NCBI GenBank assembly: GCA_965228695.1
Contig: CBDDIB010000002.1
Span: 2,480,001 to 2,544,000, forward strand
DNA: 64,000 nt
From: JAJFJD01 sp965228695
GTDB taxonomy: Bacteria > Pseudomonadota > Alphaproteobacteria > UBA8366
Reading direction: 5' to 3'
Notes under the pieces: model-generated
The model's database searches: none
What the model was told of the DNA's origin: nothing
The model's input: only the letters and a program-made list of their open reading frames with translations
Position numbers and translations under genes: made by a program
Part shown: positions 1-9,105 of the stretch, piece by piece
Layout: the number at the start of each line of letters is the position of its first letter
Position numbering within the stretch: the stretch's first letter is position 1

Positions 1-7
1 AGGCCCC

Positions 8-1033
8 ATGACCGATCGCAGGCTCCGGGTCGCCGTCGTCGGGGCGGGATTCTTCGCACAGTTCCATCACGAAGCGTGGTCACGGCTCGGCCGGGCCGAT
101 CTGGTCGGGATTTGCGATCTCGACCGGGCAAAGGCCGATGCGGCCGCGGCCTCCGTCGGGGGCCAATCGTTCGCCGACCTGGAAGCCATGCTCGATGCGA
201 TGGAGCCGGACGTGGTCGATATCGCCACGCCGCCAGACACGCATCTCGCCCTCGTCTCGGCGGTTGCGGCACGCGGCCTGCCGGTAATCTGCCAGAAACC
301 CCTGGGACCGACCCTGGTGGAAGCCCAGGCGGTCGCGGCGGCGGCATCGGCGGCGGGCGTCACGCTGGCGGTGCATGAGAATTTTCGATTCCAGCCGTGG
401 TTCCGCGAGGCGCGGCGGCTGATCGACGCGGGCCGTCTGGGCGAGCTGCATGGCATCGCCTTCAGGATGCGGCCCGGCGACGGGCAAGGGCCGGACGCTT
501 ATCTCGACCGTCAGCCCTACTTCCAGGCGATGGAGCGGTTCCTGGTCCATGAGACGGGCATCCATTTCGTCGATACCTTTCGTTTCCTGATGGGCGAGGT
601 CGCGAGCGTCTACGCCGACCTGCGCCGGCTCAATCCGGCGATCGCCGGGGAGGATGCGGGGACCGTCGTGTTCCGTTTCGCCGGTGGGCCGTCGGGCGTG
701 TATGACGCAAATCGGCTGAACGACCATGTGTCGGACAATCCCAGACGAACCATGGGCGAAATGTGGCTCGAAGGATCCAAGGGCGTCTTGCGGCTCGACG
801 GCGGCGGCCGCCTGTGGTGGAAGCCCCATGGCGGGGATGAGGCCGAGCATCCATACGCATGGGAGGACCGCGGTTTCGGCGGCGATTGCGTTTACGCGAC
901 CCAGGCCCATATCGTGGCGCATCTGCTGGACGGTGCACCCCTGGAAACCGGGTCGGACGATTATCTGCGCAATGTCGAGATCGAGGAAGCGATCTACCGA
1001 TCCGCCGCCGAACGGCGGGCTATCGACCTGTGA
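8..1033 (+). CDS. Gfo/Idh/MocA family NAD(P)-dependent oxidoreductase
   Basis: This 341-aa protein has an N-terminal Rossmann fold with the nucleotide-binding motif VAVVGAGFFAQFH at about residues 9-21. The family's EKP-like active-site segment appears as CQKPLGPT near residue 95. The C-terminal half is the usual substrate-binding alpha/beta domain, with ETGIHFVDTFRFLMGE near residue 180. Family members oxidise or reduce sugars, inositols and related carbohydrates with NAD(P). The substrate cannot be read from the sequence. The length is normal for the family. It lies 56 bp upstream of mnmA on the same strand, but nothing ties the two functionally. The start at base 8 is the first ATG in frame, and a few bases of its leader lie outside the window. 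Confidence 0.9.
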   Translation: MTDRRLRVAVVGAGFFAQFHHEAWSRLGRADLVGICDLDRAKADAAAASVGGQSFADLEAMLDAMEPDVVDIATPPDTHLALVSAVAARGLPVICQKPLGPTLVEAQAVAAAASAAGVTLAVHENFRFQPWFREARRLIDAGRLGELHGIAFRMRPGDGQGPDAYLDRQPYFQAMERFLVHETGIHFVDTFRFLMGEVASVYADLRRLNPAIAGEDAGTVVFRFAGGPSGVYDANRLNDHVSDNPRRTMGEMWLEGSKGVLRLDGGGRLWWKPHGGDEAEHPYAWEDRGFGGDCVYATQAHIVAHLLDGAPLETGSDDYLRNVEIEEAIYRSAAERRAIDL

Positions 1034-1089
1034 CCCGCGCCGGGTGAGCGGCGCATTGCGTTTCCCGCGCCGAGCCCTATATTTCCGCC

Positions 1090-2214
1090 ATGAACAGCCT
1101 GGACATAGACAAGAAGCCGGCGGACACCCGCGTCGTGGTGGCCATGTCCGGCGGCGTCGATTCGTCGGTGACGGCGGCGCTGCTGGTGGAGGCCGGCTAT
1201 GAGGTGGTGGGCGTCACGCTGCAGCTCTATGACCATGGCGAAGCGGTGGCGCGCAAGGGCGCCTGCTGCGCCGGCCAGGACATCCACGACGCCCGCAACG
1301 TCGCCGCGACCCTCGATATCCCGCATTACGTCCTCGACTACGAAAGCCGGTTTCGCGAGGCGGTTATCGATGATTTCGCCGACGCCTATATCCGGGGCGA
1401 AACGCCGATCCCCTGCGTCCGCTGCAACCAGACGGTCAAGTTCCGGGACTTGTTGAGCACGGCGCACGATCTCGGGGCCGAGGCGCTGGCGACCGGGCAT
1501 TACGTGAAGCGCGTGGCGGGGCCCGCCGGGGCGGAACTGCACCGCGCCGCGGACCACGGCCGGGATCAAAGCTATTTCCTGTTCGCCACCACGCAGGAGC
1601 AGCTCGATTTCCTGCGCTTTCCATTGGGCGGTATGCCGAAGACCGAAACCCGCGGCGCCGCGGCCCGGTTTGACCTGCCGGTGGCCGATAAGCCCGACAG
1701 CCAGGACATCTGCTTCGTGCCGAACGGGTCCTATGCCCAGGTCGTCGAGAAGCTGCGGCCGGAAGCGGTGATCCCGGGCGATATCGTGGATGTGGATGGC
1801 CGGGTCATCGGGCAGCACGAAGGCATCATCCATTACACGGTGGGGCAGCGGCGCGGGCTCGGCATCGGCGGCCGTGATCCGGAGTCCGACCCGCTTTATG
1901 TCATCCGTCTCGATGCAACAGCGCATCGCGTGGTCGTGGGGCCGAAGACGGCGCTCGGCCGGGGACGGCTGCGGTTGTCCGGCCTCAACTGGATCGGCGG
2001 CGGCCGGCAGGGCGACGGGCTGGCGGTCAAGATCCGCTCGGCGATGGAGCCGGTGCCCGCGACCGTCACTCGCGCGCCCGACGGCGGCGCGGAGGTCGTG
2101 TTCCAGGACCTGCAATACGGCGTTTCGCCGGGCCAGGCCTGCGTGATCTATGACGGCGACCGTGTTCTCGGCGGCGGCTGGATCGAGCGCGAGGCGGCCA
2201 CCCTGGCCGCCTGA
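1090..2214 (+). CDS. mnmA: tRNA-specific 2-thiouridylase MnmA
   Basis: This enzyme installs the sulfur of 2-thiouridine at wobble position 34 of tRNA-Lys, -Glu and -Gln, using ATP to adenylate the base and a persulfide relay for sulfur. The PP-loop ATP motif AMSGGVDSS lies at about residues 18-26. The two catalytic cysteines are visible as C112 (in CVRCNQ) and C208 (in DSQDICFV). The conserved GQRRGLGIGG segment of the central domain is also present. At 374 aa it has the normal alphaproteobacterial length. It is a housekeeping gene, and its GC-rich codon use is typical of the chromosome outside the island. Confidence 0.97.
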   Translation: MNSLDIDKKPADTRVVVAMSGGVDSSVTAALLVEAGYEVVGVTLQLYDHGEAVARKGACCAGQDIHDARNVAATLDIPHYVLDYESRFREAVIDDFADAYIRGETPIPCVRCNQTVKFRDLLSTAHDLGAEALATGHYVKRVAGPAGAELHRAADHGRDQSYFLFATTQEQLDFLRFPLGGMPKTETRGAAARFDLPVADKPDSQDICFVPNGSYAQVVEKLRPEAVIPGDIVDVDGRVIGQHEGIIHYTVGQRRGLGIGGRDPESDPLYVIRLDATAHRVVVGPKTALGRGRLRLSGLNWIGGGRQGDGLAVKIRSAMEPVPATVTRAPDGGAEVVFQDLQYGVSPGQACVIYDGDRVLGGGWIEREAATLAA

Positions 2215-2340
2215 TCCGCTTAAGCGCCGATAGACGTTTTCGGCATATCACCCACCCGGGTGTACTATCGACGCATCGCGGCGAATACGCTGGCGGAGAA
2301 ATGCCGGACAAACAGTCCGCGCAAACGAGGGGAGGCTGCG

Positions 2341-3639
2341 ATGAGCACTGTCGCATCGCTGAAAACGGACCCGTATTGGTGGGACGCCGCGCCGCCCACC
2401 GACGTGCCGAAATCCGATGTCGCCGCGACCTGCGACGTTGCCATCATCGGCGCCGGGTATACCGGATTGTCGGCGGCGCTGGTGCTGTCGCGGGCGGGGC
2501 GGTCGGTGCAGGTGTTCGACAGCCTGCGCGCGGGCGAGGGAGCCTCGACCCGGAACGGCGGCATCGCCAGCGGCAATATCCGCATCGGCTTCGGCACGCT
2601 GATCGACACGGTCGGGCTGGAGCGCGCCAAGAGCATCTACGGCGAAGGCAAGCTGGCGCGGGAGCGTCTGTCCGCCTTTCTCGAAGATGAAGGCATCGAT
2701 TGCGACCAGCAGATGGTCGGCCGCTTTGCCGGGGCGGTGGCGCCGAAGCATTTCGACGCGATGCGGCGCGAAGCGGACCTGCTGAACGAGCATGTCGATC
2801 TCGGTGTCACCGTGGTCGAGTGCAAGGACCAGCATGCGGAACTCGGCACCGACTACTATCACGGCGGCGTCGTGCGGCCCGATATCGGCGGGCTGCATCC
2901 GGGCAAGTTCCACCTGGGGCTGATCGGCCGGGCGCGCGAGGCCGGCGCCACGATCCATACGAGCACCGCCGTTCAGGGCGTGGAACGCGACGGCGACCGC
3001 TATATCGTGCGGACCGCGCGGGGCACGGTGCGGGCGCGCGACGTGCTGGTCGGGACCAACGGCTATACCGACAAGGCGAATGCCTGGCTGCAGCGGCGGC
3101 TGGTGCCGGTGCCGAGCCGGATCATCGTGACCGAGCCGATCGCGGCCGACAGGATGGCGCGGCTGATGCCGAAAAAGCGCATGCTCGTGGAGAGCCGTCG
3201 CGTCGGCTATTACTACCGCCCGACGCCGGACGGCACGCGCATCCTGTTCGGCGGGCGGGAAGGTGCGGCCAACGCAAGCCCGGAAGACGTGGTGCGCATC
3301 CACATGGGCCGCCTGGTCGAGATTTTCCCCGAGCTGGCGGATATCCAAGCGGAATACTCCTGGAGCGGCTTCGTCGCTTATTCCCGCGACTACATGCCTC
3401 GTCTGTTCAGCCATGAGGGCAAGCATTACGCGGTCGGCTATTGCGGATCCGGTGTCGTCTGGGCCTGGTGGACCGGCCGGCACGCGGCCTTCCGGATTTT
3501 GGGCCAGGGCGAGACCGAGTCCGCCTTCCTCTGCGATCCGCCCAAGGCCGTGCCGCTGTATTCGGGAAAGCCCTGGTTCCTGCCGGTCATGATGAAGTGG
3601 TTCGGCTTTCAGGACCGCATGGACCAGCGCGGCGGCTGA
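2341..3639 (+). CDS. FAD-dependent oxidoreductase, gamma-glutamylputrescine oxidase-like (DAO family)
   Basis: This 432-aa flavoprotein of the D-amino-acid-oxidase (DAO) fold starts with a segment typical of PuuB/OrdL-type enzymes (DPYWWDAAPP at about residues 11-20). An FAD-binding Rossmann motif, VAIIGAGYTGLSAAL, follows near residue 36. The C-terminal FAD-contacting segment GYCGSGVVWAWWTGR is near residue 367. Such enzymes oxidise amines or N-substituted amino acids with release of H2O2; the actual substrate is unknown. I place the start at 2341 because a GGGGAGG ribosome-binding site precedes this ATG by about 5 bases. A longer frame runs back to 2260 without a comparable site. It is the last protein gene before the tRNA and the island. 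Confidence 0.88.
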   Translation: MSTVASLKTDPYWWDAAPPTDVPKSDVAATCDVAIIGAGYTGLSAALVLSRAGRSVQVFDSLRAGEGASTRNGGIASGNIRIGFGTLIDTVGLERAKSIYGEGKLARERLSAFLEDEGIDCDQQMVGRFAGAVAPKHFDAMRREADLLNEHVDLGVTVVECKDQHAELGTDYYHGGVVRPDIGGLHPGKFHLGLIGRAREAGATIHTSTAVQGVERDGDRYIVRTARGTVRARDVLVGTNGYTDKANAWLQRRLVPVPSRIIVTEPIAADRMARLMPKKRMLVESRRVGYYYRPTPDGTRILFGGREGAANASPEDVVRIHMGRLVEIFPELADIQAEYSWSGFVAYSRDYMPRLFSHEGKHYAVGYCGSGVVWAWWTGRHAAFRILGQGETESAFLCDPPKAVPLYSGKPWFLPVMMKWFGFQDRMDQRGG

Positions 3640-3685
3640 CAGGCCATCCGGCCGCTGCGGGCAGGCGGGATCGCCTCGCGGGCGC

Positions 3686-3714
3686 TTGACAGTCCCTGGC
3701 AGCGGGTTTATGTG
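3686..3714 (+). promoter_or_regulatory. Promoter of the tRNA-Met gene
   Basis: A perfect -35 box TTGACA (3686-3691) is followed after 17 bases by TATGTG (3709-3714) as a -10 element. Transcription would begin near 3720, about 25 bases before the mature tRNA. The spacing and position make this a convincing sigma-70 type promoter. Confidence 0.7.
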
Positions 3715-3744
3715 CTTGCCGCACAGGTCCAATCGGCCACGCGT

Positions 3745-3821
3745 GGCGGAGTAGCTCAGTTGGTTAGAGCAGCGGAATCATAATCCGCGTGTCGGCGGTT
3801 CGAGTCCGCCCTCCGCTACCA
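3745..3821 (+). tRNA. tRNA-Met (CAT), elongator type, intact; island integration target
   Basis: A 77-nt cloverleaf with an encoded CCA end. The acceptor stem is GGCGGAG paired with CTCCGCT (one G-U), and the D arm has GCTCAGTTGGTTAGAGC. The anticodon stem GCGGA/TCCGC encloses loop ATCATAA with anticodon CAT at 3779-3781. The T arm is GGCGG TTCGAGT CCGCC. The sequence matches alphaproteobacterial elongator tRNA-Met rather than initiator tRNA. A tRNA-Ile2 read through lysidine modification is less likely but not excluded. Its 3' half is repeated at 45852-45898, marking it as the attachment site of the island. Confidence 0.93.
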
Positions 3822-3822
3822 A
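3776..3822 (+). repeat. attL: 47-bp direct repeat at the tRNA-Met 3' end
   Basis: The 47 bases from the anticodon loop to one base past CCA are identical to 45852-45898. The bases just outside differ on both sides (G before attL, A before attR; T after attL, A after attR). A tRNA 3'-end duplication flanking an integrase-bearing segment is the classic mark of site-specific integration by a tyrosine recombinase. Confidence 0.95.
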
Positions 3823-3857
3823 TTTTTTCAAAAACTTACGAGACATCCCCATTATCG

Positions 3858-3897
3858 TTAGCCTCGCTATAGCCTCATTGTAAGCAGCCTTAGCCTC
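3858..3897 (+). repeat. Integrase arm-type repeats next to attL
   Basis: TTAGCCTC occurs at 3858-3865, AGCCTCAT at 3871-3878, and a further TTAGCCTC at 3890-3897. The 21-bp unit at 3858-3878 recurs with a single mismatch at 45711-45731, just inside attR and just upstream of the integrase start. Repeats of this kind flanking a core site in both ends are what lambda-type integrases bind with their N-terminal domain. That role is inferred here. Confidence 0.65.
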
Positions 3898-4353
3898 GTA
3901 ATTAGGTACGGCAACATTTCACGTTGGTTTCGTGCGGGTTGCTCAAAATTCAACGAAATCTTGCTGAAGCTGGATGTGAGTAGGGTCAAACCTCCTCGAT
4001 GTGCTTCTCCGTGAGAATGCGTGTGGTGAAGTTTACGCTAGCGGCCAAAGTGTGCGAGTAGGGCCCGCAACATAAGCACAAGGGCTATACTTTTTAGGAA
4101 TTGATGGCCGAGCTTGGCATGGCCTTTCTCTGCTTAAGATTTGGAGAAGTTAGGACTCCCAGGAGAGACCACACAATTTTCATCAAGAGCTAGCCGAAAG
4201 CTCTGACCGATGACGGAAATTAAAACTTCCGGGCTTCGGCAAAAGCGGCTCAGGCCGTGAATTATCTCACAAACCTCTAGCCGACTTAGACCGTGGCTGC
4301 AATACCAGCGCGGAAGGCCAGCCCAGTTTCAGAGCACAACACGGATAAACCGA
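3898..4353. other. Non-coding stretch at the left end of the island
   Basis: I see no convincing gene here. The sequence is of mixed composition and follows the arm-type repeats. It ends at the stop of the leftward nuclease gene. It may include sites for excision factors, but no clear repeat stands out. Confidence 0.5.
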
Positions 4354-5328
4354 CTATTCGCCCTTGCAGGCGGGTATGAAGTCCTTTTGATCTACGGTCC
4401 AAAGTGCTGGGCCTACTTCGCGACGCAGCCTCCTACGCTGGATGTTGGGCACGTTGTTGAAAAAAGAAAGGCCTGTGAGTTCCTCAATCTCTTCAACACT
4501 TGTTAGAAATCTCGAGTGGTCATATTCGCCGCGCCGGCGAGTCAGGTAACCCGCGCCGATTTGAGGGTAGATGAACGCCAGAATGTCCGGTTTACCCGCA
4601 TCCTCTGAATTCTCTTTCGCAACGATCTTGAAGAGTGCTTCGGGAACGGCGACCTTGAACCTGCCTTTCTGCCCGATAAAGGCATTAGGCTTGCGATCAA
4701 CGAAAATTGGCCCGGTGATAATCCAAACCTTACTGTATCTCTGGGCCCAGGCACCTGTTAGTTCCTCAAGATCAAGCCAGATACCCGAATTGAATTTGGA
4801 GCGTTGAGGAACCGCATTAAGAACTGTATGCGTGTTCCAGGCAGCACTATGACCCATGCGCTCAGCCAGGAACTTCATTGCGAGATGACCTCGCACAAAC
4901 CAGTCCGGATGAATTCTTCTCCACGCTCTCGAATACCGATAACTGTCATCTTTGGGGGCGACGGATTGAAGAACCAGAGCCCGGTCCGTAAACCATGGGC
5001 TCGGACGCTCCTTCTTTGTTGGGATACACTTTTTTGCGCCCGCTTCAAACTTATAGGCGCGGACTTCCTGTGCGACCCACTCCGGGACACCAAGTGCATC
5101 AGACTTGGCATCTCCATCGCTGTCATCGGCGCCATCAAAACTGACTGTAAAGGCCTGGAACTTTCGTTCTATGTCGACAGGCTGAGTCCCCCATCGGTCA
5201 TGATTGTAAGTCTTATCCAGACCCTCGGGACGTGTTTCGCTTGCATGCGATATTGCCGATCCGGCAATAAGAAATACTGCAAGAACGATCGTTGCAGTCC
5301 GGAACAATAACGACTGGCCCGGCTTCAT
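4354..5328 (-). CDS. Exported DNA/RNA non-specific endonuclease (NUC family)
   Basis: The protein of 324 aa carries an N-terminal hydrophobic signal segment (about residues 8-27, ending near SHA) for export. The beta-beta-alpha-metal nuclease core follows: VRGHLAMK provides the catalytic His (family consensus DRGH, with V in place of D), and about 25 residues later comes N-x3-Q-x3-FN-x2-W, the metal-binding Asn and helix. Family members such as Serratia nuclease and EndoG cut DNA and RNA without sequence preference. I prefer the start at 5328, preceded by GGGGGA at good spacing; another in-frame ATG lies at 5352. It follows the membrane-protein gene 5349-6311 on the same strand and probably forms an operon with it. 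It could be a scavenging nuclease or an exported effector. Confidence 0.82.
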   Translation of the reverse strand: MKPGQSLLFRTATIVLAVFLIAGSAISHASETRPEGLDKTYNHDRWGTQPVDIERKFQAFTVSFDGADDSDGDAKSDALGVPEWVAQEVRAYKFEAGAKKCIPTKKERPSPWFTDRALVLQSVAPKDDSYRYSRAWRRIHPDWFVRGHLAMKFLAERMGHSAAWNTHTVLNAVPQRSKFNSGIWLDLEELTGAWAQRYSKVWIITGPIFVDRKPNAFIGQKGRFKVAVPEALFKIVAKENSEDAGKPDILAFIYPQIGAGYLTRRRGEYDHSRFLTSVEEIEELTGLSFFNNVPNIQRRRLRREVGPALWTVDQKDFIPACKGE

Positions 5329-5348
5329 CTGGAGTCCCCCTAGTCTCA

Positions 5349-6311
5349 TCATCGCGGTCGTTCTTCGCTTCCCGGTTCTTCGGATCTTCCCTGCGGCGGG
5401 GGTGACTGTGGCTTCTGATCGTTTGCTTGCCCTATTCCCTGGATTTGAGAATGAATGAAATCGACAGCTTTCTCGAAGGCACCATAGATCGCTTTTACCC
5501 CTAGGCCGCTCAGGAACGCGACTGACCCTTGCTGCAGATTTTGAAATCCGAAAGTTGTCTGGAGTTCATCGCTTCCAGGTATCGGCGCTTCATAAAAAAG
5601 ATTGACGACAATGAACCCGAATACTGCTCCCAAGAAAATTCTGGCACCGGCTCCTTGAAGTTTTCTAGAATCAAAGGTGCCGTTGGCAGCTTTGTCAGAC
5701 AAAGTGCGAAGTAGGTAAATGCATGCACCCAGACCGCCGTAGATCAGAGGGATAAGCTTTTCCGACGCGATTTTTTGTATTTCGACCAGATGGAGTTGCC
5801 AGGGGGCCAAGCTGCCAAAATCCTTCACATCCGAAAACCATTCACCGACAATCTCAATTGAAAGCGCCGCTAAAAAGAAGAGAATCCCCCAGGAGATGAT
5901 CCAGCCCATGTGCCAGGCTGAATGCGCCGTGTTCCGTAGCGTGCGTCCGTTGACCTGCTGTTCGGGGAAAGTCAACGCACAGAGTTTTGTGTAACCGGTG
6001 AGGATCTCTTTGGTGGCGCCGATCTTATCTACAGGTTCGCGCTTTTGCTCGTGGGTCACTAGAGCTGAGTGCAGCGGCCCGATTATCTCTGAATTCGGAT
6101 CGAGGCCCCGCTCCGATACATAATGGATTAGCGCGACAACTTCCTCGATTGTCACCGCCTCTCGCAACGATCTGAGGTTTTCTTCCTGCCCATCAGCTCT
6201 GCGGCCGAGTAACCGACCAACGAAACCGCGCCGCTCGTGGGTGATCAGTGACGGTTGATCATTGGTTTCCGCCGTGTCGTCTCCATCATGCGTCCGAGGA
6301 ACGTCCGCCAT
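5349..6311 (-). CDS. Membrane protein of unknown function upstream of the exported nuclease
   Basis: This 320-aa protein has a long soluble N-terminal part (about 1-135). Hydrophobic segments follow near residues 138-158 (MGWIISWGILFFLAAL), 190-205 (LIPLIYGGLGACIYLL) and 225-243 (IFLGAVFGFIVVNLFY). The C-terminal tail is soluble, Pro/Glu-rich and low in complexity. I do not recognise the family. The gene ends about 20 bases before the preferred nuclease start and even overlaps the alternative nuclease ATG, so the two are almost certainly co-transcribed. A role as partner, immunity or export factor for the nuclease is possible but only inferred from position. Confidence 0.75.
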   Translation of the reverse strand: MADVPRTHDGDDTAETNDQPSLITHERRGFVGRLLGRRADGQEENLRSLREAVTIEEVVALIHYVSERGLDPNSEIIGPLHSALVTHEQKREPVDKIGATKEILTGYTKLCALTFPEQQVNGRTLRNTAHSAWHMGWIISWGILFFLAALSIEIVGEWFSDVKDFGSLAPWQLHLVEIQKIASEKLIPLIYGGLGACIYLLRTLSDKAANGTFDSRKLQGAGARIFLGAVFGFIVVNLFYEAPIPGSDELQTTFGFQNLQQGSVAFLSGLGVKAIYGAFEKAVDFIHSQIQGIGQANDQKPQSPPPQGRSEEPGSEERPR

Positions 6312-6853
6312 ATCGACCTCTCCCGCACACCCCTCCGCTAAATCTTAAATTGGTCGGTCGCTTCTCACAGCATCTCCCAGTATGTGAATTTCTGCTCGTG
6401 TCGACTGGGTTTGGTTTGGAAATGCCACTGCATATACAACTTTAATAAGATTTAAATCATAGATAAAGAGTAACTTTGGTCGTATTGATGGTAATCACAT
6501 TGTCGTGACTTCAAAATCATGCGGTTCCTCACTTCTAATGGAGACCGATTTTCCTCAGTGACCGAACTGGACTAGTCATCCTGTACGGTCAGCTTCATGG
6601 ATCATAAAATGCCAGAATAATGGGCCAGCAATGTTTTCCATCGGCTGTCAATCAATACGTGGAAAAGTAACAGCGGCTGTAAACAGCCCGCCGTCAAGTG
6701 AGGGGATACATATGCCCAAACTGCGGGCAAGAATGGCCTCCCGGCCACCGTAGCAATGCGTTGGTGCGGAGATTCTTCAAAAAACCAATCTTAAATTGTA
6801 TTTTATGGAAAATGTTTATACGCTGGATCGTGTAACACGGGAGGAGGCATCTC
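6312..6853. other. Intergenic region between divergent gene blocks
   Basis: This is about 540 bp between the leftward nuclease/membrane pair and the rightward lipoprotein gene, so it should hold promoters for both directions. It is relatively AT-rich. I see no convincing gene; the ORFs here are short or antisense. A GGGAGGAGG ribosome-binding site sits immediately before 6854. Confidence 0.5.
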
Positions 6854-7939
6854 ATGCGAATATCATTACTCGCAATTGCAGCCGTATCCCTATTCTTCCA
6901 GGGTTGCGCCAATATCGATTCCATCAGCCGCACAACGAAACTTCCGGACAAGAGCGGAATTCCGGCGAAAGCGATCCATCTTGATGCCAAGCAACGTATC
7001 GTTGTCGGCAAGGCGTTTGGCGCGGTTTGCGCCGAACCAAGCCCGGACGCGGTGAGCGCATTTGCCGCTTCACTCGGCACCAGCGTTTCACTCCCGGGCA
7101 CGGGGGCAGGCACCCTGTCTACGGCTTTTGCCTCAACGGTGGGCAGCATCGGTTTGCGCACCCAGAGCATTACGCTCATGCGCGACGCGCTCTACCGCAT
7201 CTGCGAAGCGTACTATAGCCGCGCTCTGACCGGGCCGGCGGTGACAACACTTCTCGCGCAAAGCCAAAACCTAACAACCGCAATTTTGGCTATGGAGCAA
7301 TTGACTGGCCCGGTGGCGGCCCAACAGGTCATCCTGGCAAGTGAGGCTAGTGCCCGCGCGTCCGCCAGTGTTAATGAAGTGCAAGCGGAGCTGGACGCGG
7401 CAAAGAGGGATGAGACGCAAAAGAAAGAAGCACGCGACCGAGCGAACGCGGACGCAGCGACCGTCGATCCAAGTGAAACAGAGGCAAAAACGGCGGCGGA
7501 CAAGAAAGCCGCGGACGCTCAAACCGAATATGACGAGGCGAAGAAAAACCGAGAGCAGATTGAAAGAAATCAGAACCGGGTCCGGGCGGAAGCGAACGCC
7601 GCGGCCTCTGGCGAAGGCGAGTTTTCGGCACCTGGTCGGACTGTCCAGTTGAACGCGGAAGCCTCAAAAGAGATCGCAAAAGCGGTTCGGGTTATCGCAA
7701 CTACAGCCATTAACCGTTCCTACGTTGTCGAAGGCTGTATCGCTTTGATGACGGACAATCCGCCAAAGCGGGAGAATTTTCTCAGGCTTCGTGAGGGCAT
7801 GGGCGAGGAAGAGAAGGCCGAGGCCACAAGGATCGGTGACATTGACTTTAATCTTGCCAAGGACGGTTGGGAAAGTGCCCGTAAGGAATGCCTGACTGTA
7901 ATCCGGAATCATGCGGTCAAACTGACTAGCGCATCCTGA
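6854..7939 (+). CDS. Coiled-coil lipoprotein of unknown function
   Basis: This 361-aa protein begins with a lipoprotein signal (MRISLLAIAAVSLFFQGC; lipobox FQGC with Cys18), so it should be anchored in the outer or inner membrane. The region of about residues 165-255 is rich in Ala, Lys, Glu and Asp (AELDAAKRDE, AADKKAADAQTEYDEAKKN) and looks like a long coiled coil. The flanks look globular. A strong GGAGGAGG ribosome-binding site supports the start. I do not recognise the family. It begins a same-strand run with the EEP nuclease, PhoD-like and papain-like genes, suggesting an envelope-associated set. Confidence 0.78.
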   Translation: MRISLLAIAAVSLFFQGCANIDSISRTTKLPDKSGIPAKAIHLDAKQRIVVGKAFGAVCAEPSPDAVSAFAASLGTSVSLPGTGAGTLSTAFASTVGSIGLRTQSITLMRDALYRICEAYYSRALTGPAVTTLLAQSQNLTTAILAMEQLTGPVAAQQVILASEASARASASVNEVQAELDAAKRDETQKKEARDRANADAATVDPSETEAKTAADKKAADAQTEYDEAKKNREQIERNQNRVRAEANAAASGEGEFSAPGRTVQLNAEASKEIAKAVRVIATTAINRSYVVEGCIALMTDNPPKRENFLRLREGMGEEEKAEATRIGDIDFNLAKDGWESARKECLTVIRNHAVKLTSAS

Positions 7940-7984
7940 TTTTATCAACCGTCCTCTGGCGCCAATCACAAAGGGTTGTCGCGG

Positions 7985-8947
7985 ATGCATAAGAGTATGT
8001 CTTTGTGCTTCGGCCTCATCATGTCCGCAACTGTGGCCTTAGAGACCGCCGCTGATCAACTTTCCATCGGCACCTGGAACATTGAAGGTGCGGGGGGGCT
8101 TGAAAACCGTGATACGAGCCTTGCGGCCCTTGGCAGGTTCATGAGCGGCGTCGATTTTCTCGTATTGCAGGAAACGTTGAGTGTGGGTCAGGTAAGGGCC
8201 TTCATGAAGAAATCCGGCCTGACTGGATGGAAACAAGCCGTTTCTGATTTTGCAGACGATGCCAAAACCAACCCGTATCACAAGCTTGAAGTTGCGGTCG
8301 TCTCACCTCACCCGATAACGGCGGTCCGCGAAGCCGACCCGGTTGCCGATGATGACTCACCCAGCGCAAGGGCAAAAGATGTTGGCGTGTCGGTGCCGGC
8401 CTACATACCGGCGTGGCAGCGCGGGAATCGCGGCTCCCGCGGCTGGCTGTGGGTCGAATTCGGCAGTATAAATACCGTTGTCGCCGCTGTGCATTTAAAG
8501 TCGTCAGGGGGGAAGTCGGGGCGCAAGGACGAGAGGAATAGTTTCAAGCGCGAGGCGATTGCCGCTGCCCTGATCGAGGCAATCAAGGTACATCGTAAGA
8601 AAAATAATGGCTGGTCGTATGTGGTGGCCGGCGACTTTAATGTTGCCCCCGGCGATGCCGATAAGATTGGTTTCGATTTGAACCACAAGTGCACACAGGG
8701 ACGCTGCTTCGGCTACGATCAAACCCATGCACTGTTCGGCGGCGGCCTTGTGAGAGGATTCGTCATGCGAAACTTGGTGGAGGGCCTGGCCGCCAGTTAC
8801 GCCAAGGGCGCGTTCGTCAGCAGCCCCATCGATAATATTTACGCCATGGGGCCGCGCTTCGACAAAACGACCCGGCTGCTCGCCGAACGTGGCAAAGCCT
8901 TCGGTTCCGATCATTTTGCGATCCGCGTTACCGTTTGGAGCGACTGA
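7985..8947 (+). CDS. Exported endonuclease/exonuclease/phosphatase (EEP) family protein
   Basis: The 320-aa protein has a short signal peptide (to about residue 23) followed by the EEP fold. The visible motifs are IGTWNIEG (N of the active site), VLQET (metal-binding Glu), AAVHLKSSGG, VVAGDFNV (the D-x-N pair) and the C-terminal GSDHFAIRV (catalytic Asp-His). All expected active-site residues appear present. Relatives include DNase I, exonuclease III and sphingomyelinases, so the substrate could be DNA, RNA or a phosphodiester lipid. I chose ATG 7985, about nine bases after AAAGGG; a TTG at 7976 is too close to that site. Its stop overlaps a small ORF at 8947. Confidence 0.85.
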   Translation: MHKSMSLCFGLIMSATVALETAADQLSIGTWNIEGAGGLENRDTSLAALGRFMSGVDFLVLQETLSVGQVRAFMKKSGLTGWKQAVSDFADDAKTNPYHKLEVAVVSPHPITAVREADPVADDDSPSARAKDVGVSVPAYIPAWQRGNRGSRGWLWVEFGSINTVVAAVHLKSSGGKSGRKDERNSFKREAIAAALIEAIKVHRKKNNGWSYVVAGDFNVAPGDADKIGFDLNHKCTQGRCFGYDQTHALFGGGLVRGFVMRNLVEGLAASYAKGAFVSSPIDNIYAMGPRFDKTTRLLAERGKAFGSDHFAIRVTVWSD

Positions 8948-9105
8948 TGTCGCAGGAAGGACGAATGATAAGGGCATTTTCCTTCGGACCTCTTTTTCTG
9001 CTGGCGGCATGGATCGCTTACACGCTTCTCAGAGAAATTGAACCTCGGCGGCAGTTTGTGGTTTGCCAAGACAGCCTATCAGGTGGGAGGTATCTCCATC
9101 GCTAA
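8947..9105 (+). CDS. Possible small membrane protein (52 aa)
   Basis: An ATG overlapping the stop of the EEP gene (TGATG) opens a 52-aa frame. It has a clear hydrophobic stretch (FSFGPLFLLAAWIAYTLL) followed by a basic tail. It overlaps the proposed TTG start of the next gene by about 70 bases. Translational coupling and the hydrophobic segment argue for it. The absence of any recognised relative and the overlap argue against it. Confidence 0.35.
   Translation: MSQEGRMIRAFSFGPLFLLAAWIAYTLLREIEPRRQFVVCQDSLSGGRYLHR

Noticed and set aside
80..922. Long antisense ORFs over the first oxidoreductase, and similar ones over other GC-rich genes (for example 994-2115, 2248-3732, 55903-57606, 60075-60944)
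   Set aside because: They are mirror frames of well-supported genes in GC-rich DNA, with His/Arg-rich low-complexity products.
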